From the NCBI GenBank assembly GCA_017555595.1, contig JAFZGC010000005.1, positions 1-37,171 of the forward strand: a DNA stretch of 37,171 bases. Direction: 5' to 3'. How positions within the stretch are numbered: the stretch's first letter is position 1; the number at the start of each line of letters is the position of its first letter. Under the pieces are notes generated by a model, which saw only the letters and a program-made list of their open reading frames with translations, was not told the origin of the DNA and searched no databases. A program made the translations under genes and the position numbers. This stretch comes from Paludibacteraceae bacterium (GTDB lineage: Bacteria > Bacteroidota > Bacteroidia > Bacteroidales > Paludibacteraceae). Positions 17,323 to 24,569 of the stretch are shown here, piece by piece.

Positions 17323-18174
17323 TTAGAACAGTCGCTGTGCAAAGATTGTCAGATAGTCCATCCAGTTCTGCCACGAATGTCCGCCTGCTGACTCATGATA
17401 CTCGTATGGATATTGCTTCTCGTCCAGATATTGGCGATACACTACATTATCTTCGTAGAGGAAGTCCTCCACACCGCAAGCAATCCAGTAGAGTTGTGGA
17501 GCAGTAGCAAACTGCTCGGCGAGTAAAGTCTCTGTCTGGTTGTATGCAGGCTTGTCCGATAGCGCCAAGTCACCTATTTCAATAGTACGTTCAGTACGAT
17601 GTTGGCTCATATAGGGCACATAGAGCGCGGAGAAGATGCCCACATAATCAAACGATTGGTTCAGCAACGCAGCCGTATGCATCGTATGAAATCCTCCCAT
17701 CGACAAACCCGCGATAGCGCGATGTTGCTTGTCATTGATGGTACGATAGTGTGCTTCCGTCCATGCGATGAGTTGGCTAAAGTTCTCCTCAAAGGTACTC
17801 TCCATCCACAAACGTGTCTCTTTTGGGTAGTGCTTGCTTGTTTGCTCAAGGTAGCCATTAGGCATCACCACAATCATCGGTTGGCATAGTTCGTTAGTAA
17901 TCAACGAGTCAAGTAGCGCCTTAGCGCGACCTTTGGTCAGCCAACCCGTCTCGTCGTCACCGCTACCGTGCAATAAATACAGTACAGGATAATCCTCCTT
18001 AGAAGTGTTGTAACCTTCTGGGAGATAAACGGAAACGCCCGATTCGCCAATACTGGTAGGATAGGATGTTACGATTACTTGACTTGGTTCTACAGTTTGT
18101 TTTGCCTTTGGGCAACATCCAACGCATGCAATGATCAGTACGACTAGGAGAATATTCCAATATTTGCTTTTCAT
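17323..18174 (-). CDS. Esterase D-type alpha/beta hydrolase lipoprotein
   Basis: 283 aa from ATG 18174 (MKSKYWNILLVVLIIACVGC), a lipoprotein signal with the Cys at about 20. A longer frame back to 18249 is unlikely because it would start upstream of the promoter at 18219-18250. The fold is PF00756 (putative esterase): VYLPEGYN, YPVLYLLHGSGDDETGW, nucleophile Ser in AGLSMGGFHT, and catalytic His in SAGGHSWQNW. Family members include feruloyl and acetyl-xylan esterases, siderophore esterases and formylglutathione hydrolases. With the lipid anchor and the GHL10 neighbour, a periplasmic or surface esterase acting on glycan esters is plausible; the substrate is unknown. Confidence 0.88.
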   Translation of the reverse strand: MKSKYWNILLVVLIIACVGCCPKAKQTVEPSQVIVTSYPTSIGESGVSVYLPEGYNTSKEDYPVLYLLHGSGDDETGWLTKGRAKALLDSLITNELCQPMIVVMPNGYLEQTSKHYPKETRLWMESTFEENFSQLIAWTEAHYRTINDKQHRAIAGLSMGGFHTMHTAALLNQSFDYVGIFSALYVPYMSQHRTERTIEIGDLALSDKPAYNQTETLLAEQFATAPQLYWIACGVEDFLYEDNVVYRQYLDEKQYPYEYHESAGGHSWQNWMDYLTIFAQRLF

Positions 18175-18218
18175 GGTAATTAGGTATTTATTTTTTGTGC
18201 CTGTGAATAAATGCGGTG

Positions 18219-18250
18219 CAATGGTACATAAAAATATGCACATTTGCAAA
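18219..18250 (-). promoter_or_regulatory. -33/-7 promoter of the esterase (-GHL10) unit
   Basis: Minus strand: TTTG (18250-18247), 20-nt spacer, TACCATTG (18226-18219), one mismatch in the -7 box. The predicted start near 18213 gives a leader of about 40 nt to ATG 18174. Confidence 0.65.
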
Positions 18251-18342
18251 CAAAACGAGTTCTTTTTTTTACTATTGATAAGTTCTATCTTTTTGACCTA
18301 TAAACCAAATTTTTGCATATCAATGACTAGCTTGCATTAATA

Positions 18343-20763
18343 TTAGTGGCTCGCTTGCATGATATTGGCGAAGACACCTGCGGCGGTGACGCCAGCACCA
18401 GCACCATAGCCGCGAATCATCATCGGATGATTGTGGTAGCGTTCGGTAGTCAGCAAAATGATATTATTAGAACCTTCCAATTGGTAGAATGGGTGTGCGG
18501 TATCTACAGTTTGCAGACTCACCTTGGTCTTGCCCTCTTCCATTGTAGCTACGAAACGCCAACGCAGACCATTCTTCTCCAATTCTTGGCGGCGTGCCTC
18601 AAAGTCGGCATCCAATTCAGGCAAGCGCTTCCAGAAGTCATCCACAGAGCCTTGGAAATAATCCTCTGGCACAAACAGGTGCTTCTCTACATCTTCTTGC
18701 TCCACTTGATAGCCTGCTTCGCGTGTTAAAATAACCAGTTTGCGAATCACATCTTTTCCGCTGAGGTCAATGCGTGGGTCAGGCTCGCTATAGCCCTGCT
18801 CTTTGGCACGACGGATCGTCTCGGAGAATGGTACATCGGCTGCAATCTCGTTGAAGATAAAGTTGAGCGTACCACTTAGCACTGCCTCAATGCGGAGTAT
18901 TTTGTCGCCCGAATTGCGGAGGTCGTTGATGGTGCCAATGATTGGCAAACCAGCTCCAACATTGGTCTCAAAGAGGAACTTCACTCCGCGGTCAAGGGCT
19001 GTTTGCTTGAGGCGGAGGTAGTGGCTATATTCGGAGGAAGCAGCTATCTTATTGGCTGTTACCACAGAGATATTGTTCTCCAACAAACTGAGATAAATAC
19101 CTGCTACATCGGCACTTGCAGTACAATCGACAAAGACGCTATTGTAGAGAGTGGATAGTTGGCAGTTGACAGTTGATAGACTGAGTGGCGCAGCTGATTT
19201 GAGTTGTTCGCGGTAGTTGGTAAGGTCCAAACCATCGGCATTGAAGATGTAGCCGCGGCTATTGGCAATACCTACTACATTGAGTTGTAAGTGCTGCTCG
19301 TGGAGTAGCATTTGCTGTTGCTGTTGGATTTGTTCGAGCAGTTGTGCTCCTACTGTACCGACACCACATACAAAGACATTGAGTACTTTGTTCTCGCTTA
19401 GGAAGAATGAGTCGTGCAAGACATTCATGGTCTTGCTGAGCTGTTGCTGAGGTACTACGAATGAGATATTCGTTTCCTTAGCACCTTGTGCAAAGGCGAT
19501 GACGCTGATACCGTTTCTGCCCAATGTGCCGAAGAGTTTGCCTGCAACACCAGGCATATTGTGCATATTTTCGCCTACGATACTGACGGCTGCCAAGCCC
19601 TGCTGTACGAGCATTGGGTACATCGAGCCGACTTTGATTTCCTCGGCAAACTCTTGGGTGAGTACTTCTACTGCGGTATCGCAGTCTTTCTCCTGTACAC
19701 CCAAGGTGGTGGAGTTTTCTGATGATGCTTGACTAACGAGGAATACCGATACTCCAGCCTCTGCTAATGCGCTGAAGATGCGTTGGTTAACACCAATCAC
19801 ACCCACCATCGAAAGACCCGAAACCGTGATCAATGCTACATCGCGAATACTACTCAAACCGCGTACATAGCGCATGCTATCTTCGGGTTGGGCTTGGATA
19901 ATCGTACCCGCATTGTCAGGACAGAAGGTATTGAGAATGCGTATTGGGATATTCTTTGCGCAGGCAGGATAAATGGTAGGTGGATACACCACCTTTGCAC
20001 CAAAGTGGCACAACTCGGATGCCTCCACATAGCTCAAACTCTTGATCGTATATGCGTTGGGGATAAGACGGGGGTCTGCAGTCATGAATCCGTTGACATC
20101 CGTCCAAATCTCTAATACATCAGCACCCAAAGTAGCTGCTAAGATAGAGGCAGTATAGTCGCTTCCTCCGCGTCCGAGGTTGGTGATTTCGTCTGTTTGG
20201 CTATCGCGTGAGATAAAACCAGGTACTACGGACAAGTGGGGTAGAGCAGCAAAGGCATTGCGCACCAATTGTTCGGTAAGTTCTGTATTCAGCAATATTT
20301 GCCCTTGCTTGTGGTCGGTGCGAATGAATTGTAAGGAGTTCTTGCGCACGGCTCCTGGTAACGCAGCGGTTACAATTCGGCTACTCATACGCTCGCCATA
20401 ACTCACAATAGCAGCTTCAGTTTTGTCGCTAAGATCCTTCACGAGGTGTACACCAAAGAGGATGGAACGTAATTCATCCAGAATACCTTCCAATTCATGC
20501 AACAGCATTTGGCGAACGGTGTTATTGTCAATCAGCGTATTCACCATATCCAAGTGGCGTTGGCGAATAGACTGATATACTTCCATATATGCTTCGCTAT
20601 TTTGCAATGCCATATGCGCTGCTTTCAGCAATTGGTCGGTAATACCGCCCAAAGCGCTTACTACCACAATGCAATCGTCGGTCTGCTGACCGATGATGTG
20701 TTGTATCTGACGAATACTTTCTACCGAACCTACGGAGGTTCCACCGAACTTAAGGACTTTCAT
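18343..20763 (-). CDS. thrA: Bifunctional aspartokinase / homoserine dehydrogenase I
   Basis: An 806-aa fusion that catalyses the first and third steps of the aspartate pathway: aspartate to aspartyl phosphate, and aspartate semialdehyde to homoserine. Kinase domain 1 to about 290: KFGGTS (4-9), GRGGSDYTA and DVNGFMTADPR. Two ACT domains (about 310-455) would bind threonine. The dehydrogenase has GVGTVG (nucleotide site), VTANK, FETNVGAGLPIIGTI, LSGTLNFI and the catalytic Lys in DLSGKDVIRK. A 28-nt repeat is read in frame within the dehydrogenase at 19150-19177, and a Q5 run lies just after the nucleotide site. The gene follows metX by 45 nt, not thrB/thrC, so homoserine made here may serve methionine synthesis first. 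Confidence 0.97.
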   Translation of the reverse strand: MKVLKFGGTSVGSVESIRQIQHIIGQQTDDCIVVVSALGGITDQLLKAAHMALQNSEAYMEVYQSIRQRHLDMVNTLIDNNTVRQMLLHELEGILDELRSILFGVHLVKDLSDKTEAAIVSYGERMSSRIVTAALPGAVRKNSLQFIRTDHKQGQILLNTELTEQLVRNAFAALPHLSVVPGFISRDSQTDEITNLGRGGSDYTASILAATLGADVLEIWTDVNGFMTADPRLIPNAYTIKSLSYVEASELCHFGAKVVYPPTIYPACAKNIPIRILNTFCPDNAGTIIQAQPEDSMRYVRGLSSIRDVALITVSGLSMVGVIGVNQRIFSALAEAGVSVFLVSQASSENSTTLGVQEKDCDTAVEVLTQEFAEEIKVGSMYPMLVQQGLAAVSIVGENMHNMPGVAGKLFGTLGRNGISVIAFAQGAKETNISFVVPQQQLSKTMNVLHDSFFLSENKVLNVFVCGVGTVGAQLLEQIQQQQQMLLHEQHLQLNVVGIANSRGYIFNADGLDLTNYREQLKSAAPLSLSTVNCQLSTLYNSVFVDCTASADVAGIYLSLLENNISVVTANKIAASSEYSHYLRLKQTALDRGVKFLFETNVGAGLPIIGTINDLRNSGDKILRIEAVLSGTLNFIFNEIAADVPFSETIRRAKEQGYSEPDPRIDLSGKDVIRKLVILTREAGYQVEQEDVEKHLFVPEDYFQGSVDDFWKRLPELDADFEARRQELEKNGLRWRFVATMEEGKTKVSLQTVDTAHPFYQLEGSNNIILLTTERYHNHPMMIRGYGAGAGVTAAGVFANIMQASH
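19150..19177 (-). repeat. In-frame copy of an STxNxQxST-encoding repeat in thrA
   Basis: 28 nt matching 24389-24416 at 24 of 28 positions. On the minus strand it is built of ATCAACT/GTCAACT-like heptamers and is read as LSTVNCQLST. It lies before VFVDCTAS of the dehydrogenase domain, a place where relatives have variable sequence. Confidence 0.7.
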
Positions 20764-20815
20764 ATGTTCTTGCCTTTAAACTCTAAACTATAGGCGCTCT
20801 GCGCCGTTCTATAAA
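20764..20815 (-). repeat. Intergenic hairpin repeat, copy 2 (metX-thrA gap)
   Basis: It fills the gap from the metX stop to the thrA start. Hairpin GGCGC/GCGCC has loop AGA or TCT (20793-20805). The 27 nt next to the thrA start (20767-20793) match 23773-23799 at 25 of 27 positions. Confidence 0.7.
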
Positions 20816-21822
20816 CTTAAAATACGGGTTATTTGTTCTGTTTCGAGCAGGAAGCCATCGTGTCCGAAGCGAGATTCTATTTCGTAATACTTGGCGCCTG
20901 GTATATGCTTTGCCCACTCGCTACTCTCGCATGGAGGGAATAATCCATCTGAAGTGATGGAGATGACAATGCTCTTGGCACGGATCTGCGACAAAGCATT
21001 GGATACGCCACCACGATGACGACCTACATTCTGGCTGTCCACGCAATGCAATAGGTAATAATAGGAGTAGGCGTCAAAACCGCGTTTTACGAGTTTCTCT
21101 CCTTGATAGCGTTCGTAAGAGGCTGCGCGAGAAGCAAATAGGCAGTCGTCGTCCGTCTCGTATTGCGTAAGGTTGTAGCCATCGAAACTGCGGTAGGAGA
21201 TAAGCGATATAGCGCGTGCTGCTTCTAATCCTTTGCGACCTCCATCAAGACTTTCGCAAGCACGGAAAGTAGGGTCGGCTTCGAGTGCCATGCGTTGTAC
21301 TTCCATCCATGCGCTGAGCCATGGCGATACACGTGGTGCAGTAGCGATAAACGCAGCATTCTTAATGACTTCGCCCTCCATGATTGCCCATTCCAAAGCG
21401 TGGAAACCACCAATCGAACTACCCACCAGTAAGTCCACTTGCTCTATGCACAAATGCTCGCGCACGAGGGTAAAGAGGCGAGCTGTGTCGCGGACGGTGA
21501 AGAGGGGGAAAGAGAAAGGATTATTCCGGATTCCGGATTCCGGAGTCCAGAAGTCTCTGGGGCCAGTGGTGCCATAGGCAGAGCCAAAGATATTGACGCA
21601 GACTACGAAGTCGCGGTTGGGATTGACACAGCAGCCTTCACCCACCATCTCAGGCCACCAGTCGAGTGGGTCGGAGTTGGCTGTAAGGGCATGGCAGAGC
21701 CATACCACGCGATCGCCTTGCTTATATTCGCGTGGCGAGGTGTGATAGACAATCTCCAGTTGGTCAAGACAGCCGCCTGCCTCGAAGGAGAAATTATGCG
21801 TTGTGAGCTTGTGTAAGTGCAT
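20809..21822 (-). CDS. metX: Homoserine O-acetyltransferase
   Basis: A 337-aa alpha/beta hydrolase-fold enzyme transferring acetyl from acetyl-CoA to homoserine for direct-sulfhydrylation methionine synthesis. The nucleophile is S136 in GSSIGGFHALEW. The Asp is in ITSDGLFPP and the His in SRFGHDGFLLE, both near the C-terminus. The N-terminal HALTANSDPLDWW and NIFGSAYGTTGP are diagnostic. The gene overlaps metY by 29 nt, so the pair is translationally coupled. Residues 93-101 (TPESGIRNN), just after TTGP, are encoded by three exact tandem copies of a 7-mer (21523-21543), an unusual local expansion. The enzyme might use succinyl-CoA instead; the sequence does not settle this. Confidence 0.95.
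   Translation of the reverse strand: MHLHKLTTHNFSFEAGGCLDQLEIVYHTSPREYKQGDRVVWLCHALTANSDPLDWWPEMVGEGCCVNPNRDFVVCVNIFGSAYGTTGPRDFWTPESGIRNNPFSFPLFTVRDTARLFTLVREHLCIEQVDLLVGSSIGGFHALEWAIMEGEVIKNAAFIATAPRVSPWLSAWMEVQRMALEADPTFRACESLDGGRKGLEAARAISLISYRSFDGYNLTQYETDDDCLFASRAASYERYQGEKLVKRGFDAYSYYYLLHCVDSQNVGRHRGGVSNALSQIRAKSIVISITSDGLFPPCESSEWAKHIPGAKYYEIESRFGHDGFLLETEQITRILSL
21523..21543. repeat. Three tandem copies of ATTCCGG inside metX
   Basis: ATTCCGG repeats three times without mismatch. It adds 21 nt, seven codons, so the frame is kept. It encodes the PESGIRN part of a surface loop between TTGP and FPLFTVRD. Confidence 0.85.
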
Positions 21823-23086
21823 TTTCGATGTCTGCTATTAAATCGTCTGCGTTCTCAAGACCGATGCTGAGGCGCATGAGATTAGGGTCGATGCCTGCTG
21901 CGAGTAGTGCCTCGTCGCTGAGTTGGCGGTGAGTGTGCGAAGCAGGGTGAAGGATACAGGTATGGCAATCAGCCACATGGGTTTCGATTGTTACGAGGCG
22001 AAGTGCGTCCATAAAGCGATTCGCATAGGCACGGTCGCCTTTGACGGCAAATGCCATCACACCGCATGAGCCATTAGGCATATATTTCTGTTGGCGTGCA
22101 TGTTCAGGGTCGTTCTCCAATTCAGGGTAGCGAATCCATGCCACATCGGGGTGATTCTCCAGCCACTTGGCAATCTTGTGTGCACTCTCGCAATGGCGTG
22201 GCATACGCACATGCAAGGTCTGGAGACCGAGATGGAGGTAGAAGGCGTTTTGTGGACTTTGGATAGAACCGAGGTCGCGCATGAGTTGTGCGGTGGCTTT
22301 GGTGATATATGCCAGTTTGCCGAAGGCCTGAGTGTAGCGCAAACCGTGATATGAGTCGTCTGGCTCGGTGAGACAAGCGAACTTATCGTGCTGTGACTCC
22401 CAATCAAAGTTACCGCTATCCACAATCACACCGCCCACTTGTACGCCATGACCGTCCATGTATTTGGTGGTAGAGTGGGTAACGATGTCTGCACCAAACT
22501 CAAATGGGCGACAATTAACTGGGGTTGGGAAGGTGTTGTCCACAATGAGTGGCACCCCATGGTCATGAGCTATCTTGGCAATGCGCTCGATGTCCAAAAT
22601 GCGCACATTGGGGTTGGAGAGTGTCTCACCAAACACAAGTTTGGTGTTGGGGCGGAAAGCCGCAGCCCACTCTTCATCGCTTGCATCTTGGTCGATGAAG
22701 GTAATCTCGATGCCCATCTTAGGGAAGGTCACACCAAAGAGGTTGTAGGTGCCACCATAGATACTGGTGGTGGTAATCATATGATCGCCCGCCTGGCAGA
22801 TATTGAAGCATGCGAAGAAGTTAGCTGCTTGTCCAGATGAAGTCAGCATCGCCGCCACGCCACCTTCCATAGCAGTTATTTGCGCTGCGGTGGTGTCGTT
22901 GGTTGGGTTTTGGAGACGGGTGTAGAAATAACCACTCTCTTCGAGATCGAAGAGTTTGCCCATCTGTTCGCTGGTTTCGTACTTAAATGTAGTGCTCTGA
23001 ATGATAGGCACTTGGCGTGGTTCGCCTTTGCTAGGGTTGTAGCCTGCTTGCACGCAAAGCGTGTCGATATGTAGTTGTTTGTTCAT
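21794..23086 (-). CDS. metY: O-acetylhomoserine sulfhydrylase
   Basis: A 430-aa PLP enzyme of the Cys/Met metabolism family. It joins O-acetylhomoserine with sulfide to make homocysteine. The PLP Lys is K208 in VTHSTTKYMDGHG; YTRLQNPTND and TSSGQAANF form the cofactor site, and LVFGETLSNPN and VDNTFPTP are family strands. The length (about 430) and the early YTRLQNPT...TSSGQAA spacing fit MetY rather than cystathionine synthase/lyase (about 380-400). It lies 19 nt after rsmI and overlaps metX. With thrA and metX it completes aspartate semialdehyde to homocysteine in three steps. Confidence 0.95.
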   Translation of the reverse strand: MNKQLHIDTLCVQAGYNPSKGEPRQVPIIQSTTFKYETSEQMGKLFDLEESGYFYTRLQNPTNDTTAAQITAMEGGVAAMLTSSGQAANFFACFNICQAGDHMITTTSIYGGTYNLFGVTFPKMGIEITFIDQDASDEEWAAAFRPNTKLVFGETLSNPNVRILDIERIAKIAHDHGVPLIVDNTFPTPVNCRPFEFGADIVTHSTTKYMDGHGVQVGGVIVDSGNFDWESQHDKFACLTEPDDSYHGLRYTQAFGKLAYITKATAQLMRDLGSIQSPQNAFYLHLGLQTLHVRMPRHCESAHKIAKWLENHPDVAWIRYPELENDPEHARQQKYMPNGSCGVMAFAVKGDRAYANRFMDALRLVTIETHVADCHTCILHPASHTHRQLSDEALLAAGIDPNLMRLSIGLENADDLIADIENALTQAHNA

Positions 23087-23105
23087 ATATTTTCTAAACT
23101 ATGTG

Positions 23106-23771
23106 TTACTGCGCTCCTTCTACGATTAATACTATCTCTCCCTTTGGTGGCGTTTGTTTGTAGTGCGCTGCCAATTCGAGGAGTGTTCCTCGTTGGGTAT
23201 CTTCGTGTAGTTTGCTAATCTCTCGACTGACGCTAGCACGGCGGTCTGCACCCATATACTCTGCCAACTGCTCCAATGTTTTTACCAAGCGGAAAGGCGA
23301 TTCATAGATAATCATCGTATGTGTCTGCTCCGCAAGGATTTTCATGCGTGTTTGGCGTCCTTTCTTTTGAGGGAGAAAGCCCTCGAAATAGAAACGGTCG
23401 TTAGGCAAGCCTGAGTTCACCAATGCAGGTACGAATGCGGTAGCTCCAGGCAGACATTGTACTTCTACGCCGCGTTCCACGCATGCACGCACCAACATGA
23501 ATCCAGGGTCGGAGATGCAGGGCGTACCTGCATCCGAGATTAGCGCCACGGTCATGCCTGCAGCAATACGCTCTGCCATGTCGTCGCTGGTTTCATGTTC
23601 GTTGAACTTGTGATGACTTTTGAGCGGCGTATGGATGTCGTAATGCTTGAGCAATACGGATGATGTGCGGGTATCTTCTGCCAATATCAAGTTCACCTCT
23701 TTCAGTACGCGTAGCGCACGAAATGTGATGTCCTCAAGATTGCCAACGGGTGTAGGAACTACATATAACAT
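23106..23771 (-). CDS. rsmI: 16S rRNA (cytidine(1402)-2'-O)-methyltransferase
   Basis: A 221-aa SAM-dependent tetrapyrrole-methylase-fold enzyme that methylates the ribose of C1402 in the ribosomal P site. Motifs: YVVPTPVGNLEDIT at the N-terminus, LAEDTRTS, SDAGTPCISDPG, CLPGATAFVPALVNSGLP, FEGFLPQKKGRQ and YESPFRL. I use ATG 23771 (MLYVVPTP), where the family begins. The longer frame to 23804 would add 11 residues translated from the intergenic hairpin repeat. No methionine link is known; it is probably co-transcribed because of position. Confidence 0.95.
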   Translation of the reverse strand: MLYVVPTPVGNLEDITFRALRVLKEVNLILAEDTRTSSVLLKHYDIHTPLKSHHKFNEHETSDDMAERIAAGMTVALISDAGTPCISDPGFMLVRACVERGVEVQCLPGATAFVPALVNSGLPNDRFYFEGFLPQKKGRQTRMKILAEQTHTMIIYESPFRLVKTLEQLAEYMGADRRASVSREISKLHEDTQRGTLLELAAHYKQTPPKGEIVLIVEGAQ

Positions 23772-23825
23772 ATTCTTGTCTTTAAACTCTAAACTGTAGC
23801 CCAAAGGGCGTCCTCTAAACTTTAA
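23772..23825 (-). repeat. Intergenic hairpin repeat, copy 3
   Basis: It fills the gap between the acidic coiled-coil gene and rsmI, supplies the TAA stop context of the first and ends next to the ATG of the second. The hairpin is GCCC AAA GGGC. The outer AGTTTAGAGGACGC is shared with copy 1 and the other flank with copy 2. Confidence 0.7.
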
Positions 23826-24568
23826 GCGAAGCGTCTCTTGAGTACATTCTCAAAGAGTTGTACTGCGGTAGATTCTTTGTCCCACTCAAAGGTATCTGCT
23901 ATGTACTCCATAGCTTCGTTGAGCGAATCAAGACCATTGATTTCGTCCAATGTCTTTTGCATCAGTTCACCGTTACCGCCAAAGAGTTCGCGTTGGAATA
24001 GGAAACGGTCACCGAGTGAGATAGCTTGACGAATATCCTCTACTGCTGTGCCGAATAGAGAGGTTTGTTGTGGTTGTGCGCTTCTGGCGGGTTGTGTCGG
24101 CTTCGCCGAAGTTGTGTCAGCTTTGCTGAGGTTTTGTGCACTTGGAGCAGGTTGTTCCACCACAGGCTCTACCTTTGGTTCCTCAACAACCAATTCCTCT
24201 ACAGGTTCTACCTCAGGAGTTTCTTCCACATCATCTATTGGCTCCAGAATCTCCAGTGGCTCTAATATTTCTTCTTGAGGAATTGACTCTGCAATTGCTT
24301 CTTCCTTTACAGACTCTTCTGCGGGTTCTTCTAACAACTCAGGTTCTTCGTCGATAACGAGTTCAATCTCTACCTCTGGCTCATTGTCAGTTGATGGTTG
24401 GTAGTTGATAGTTGATATATTTTTGATTTCTTCTTTAAGAGTTTCATTCTCTTTTTGTAAATTGTCAACAGCCAACTGCAAACTGCCGACACGCGCCTCC
24501 AGAGCAGACATTTTCTGCTCCAGAGCCTCAGCGTATGCCGTTATTGCTTGAATTAAATTTTCGTTCAT
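23822..24568 (-). CDS. Conserved Bacteroidales protein: coiled coil, acidic linker, C-terminal helical domain
   Basis: A 248-aa cytoplasmic protein. Residues 1-50 form a coiled coil (ALEARVGSLQLAVDNLQ, ENETLKEEI). About 60-135 is a highly acidic, Pro/Val/Glu-rich linker, and 135-170 is Ser/Gln/Ala/Pro-rich. Residues 175-248 are a conserved domain (IRQAISLGDRFLFQRELF, then AMEYIADTFEWD and VQLFENVLKRRF) that I recognise from many Bacteroidetes hypothetical proteins; its function is not established. The junction of coiled coil and linker holds an in-frame repeat at 24389-24416 (STINYQPST). The gene starts 1 nt after the end of the POT transporter gene. Confidence 0.8.
   Translation of the reverse strand: MNENLIQAITAYAEALEQKMSALEARVGSLQLAVDNLQKENETLKEEIKNISTINYQPSTDNEPEVEIELVIDEEPELLEEPAEESVKEEAIAESIPQEEILEPLEILEPIDDVEETPEVEPVEELVVEEPKVEPVVEQPAPSAQNLSKADTTSAKPTQPARSAQPQQTSLFGTAVEDIRQAISLGDRFLFQRELFGGNGELMQKTLDEINGLDSLNEAMEYIADTFEWDKESTAVQLFENVLKRRFA
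24389..24416 (-). repeat. In-frame copy of the STxNxQxST-encoding repeat
   Basis: 24 of 28 nt match 19150-19177 in thrA, in the same orientation and the same reading frame; here it is read as STINYQPST. It sits at the join of the coiled coil and the acidic linker. Confidence 0.7.
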
Positions 24569-24569
24569 A

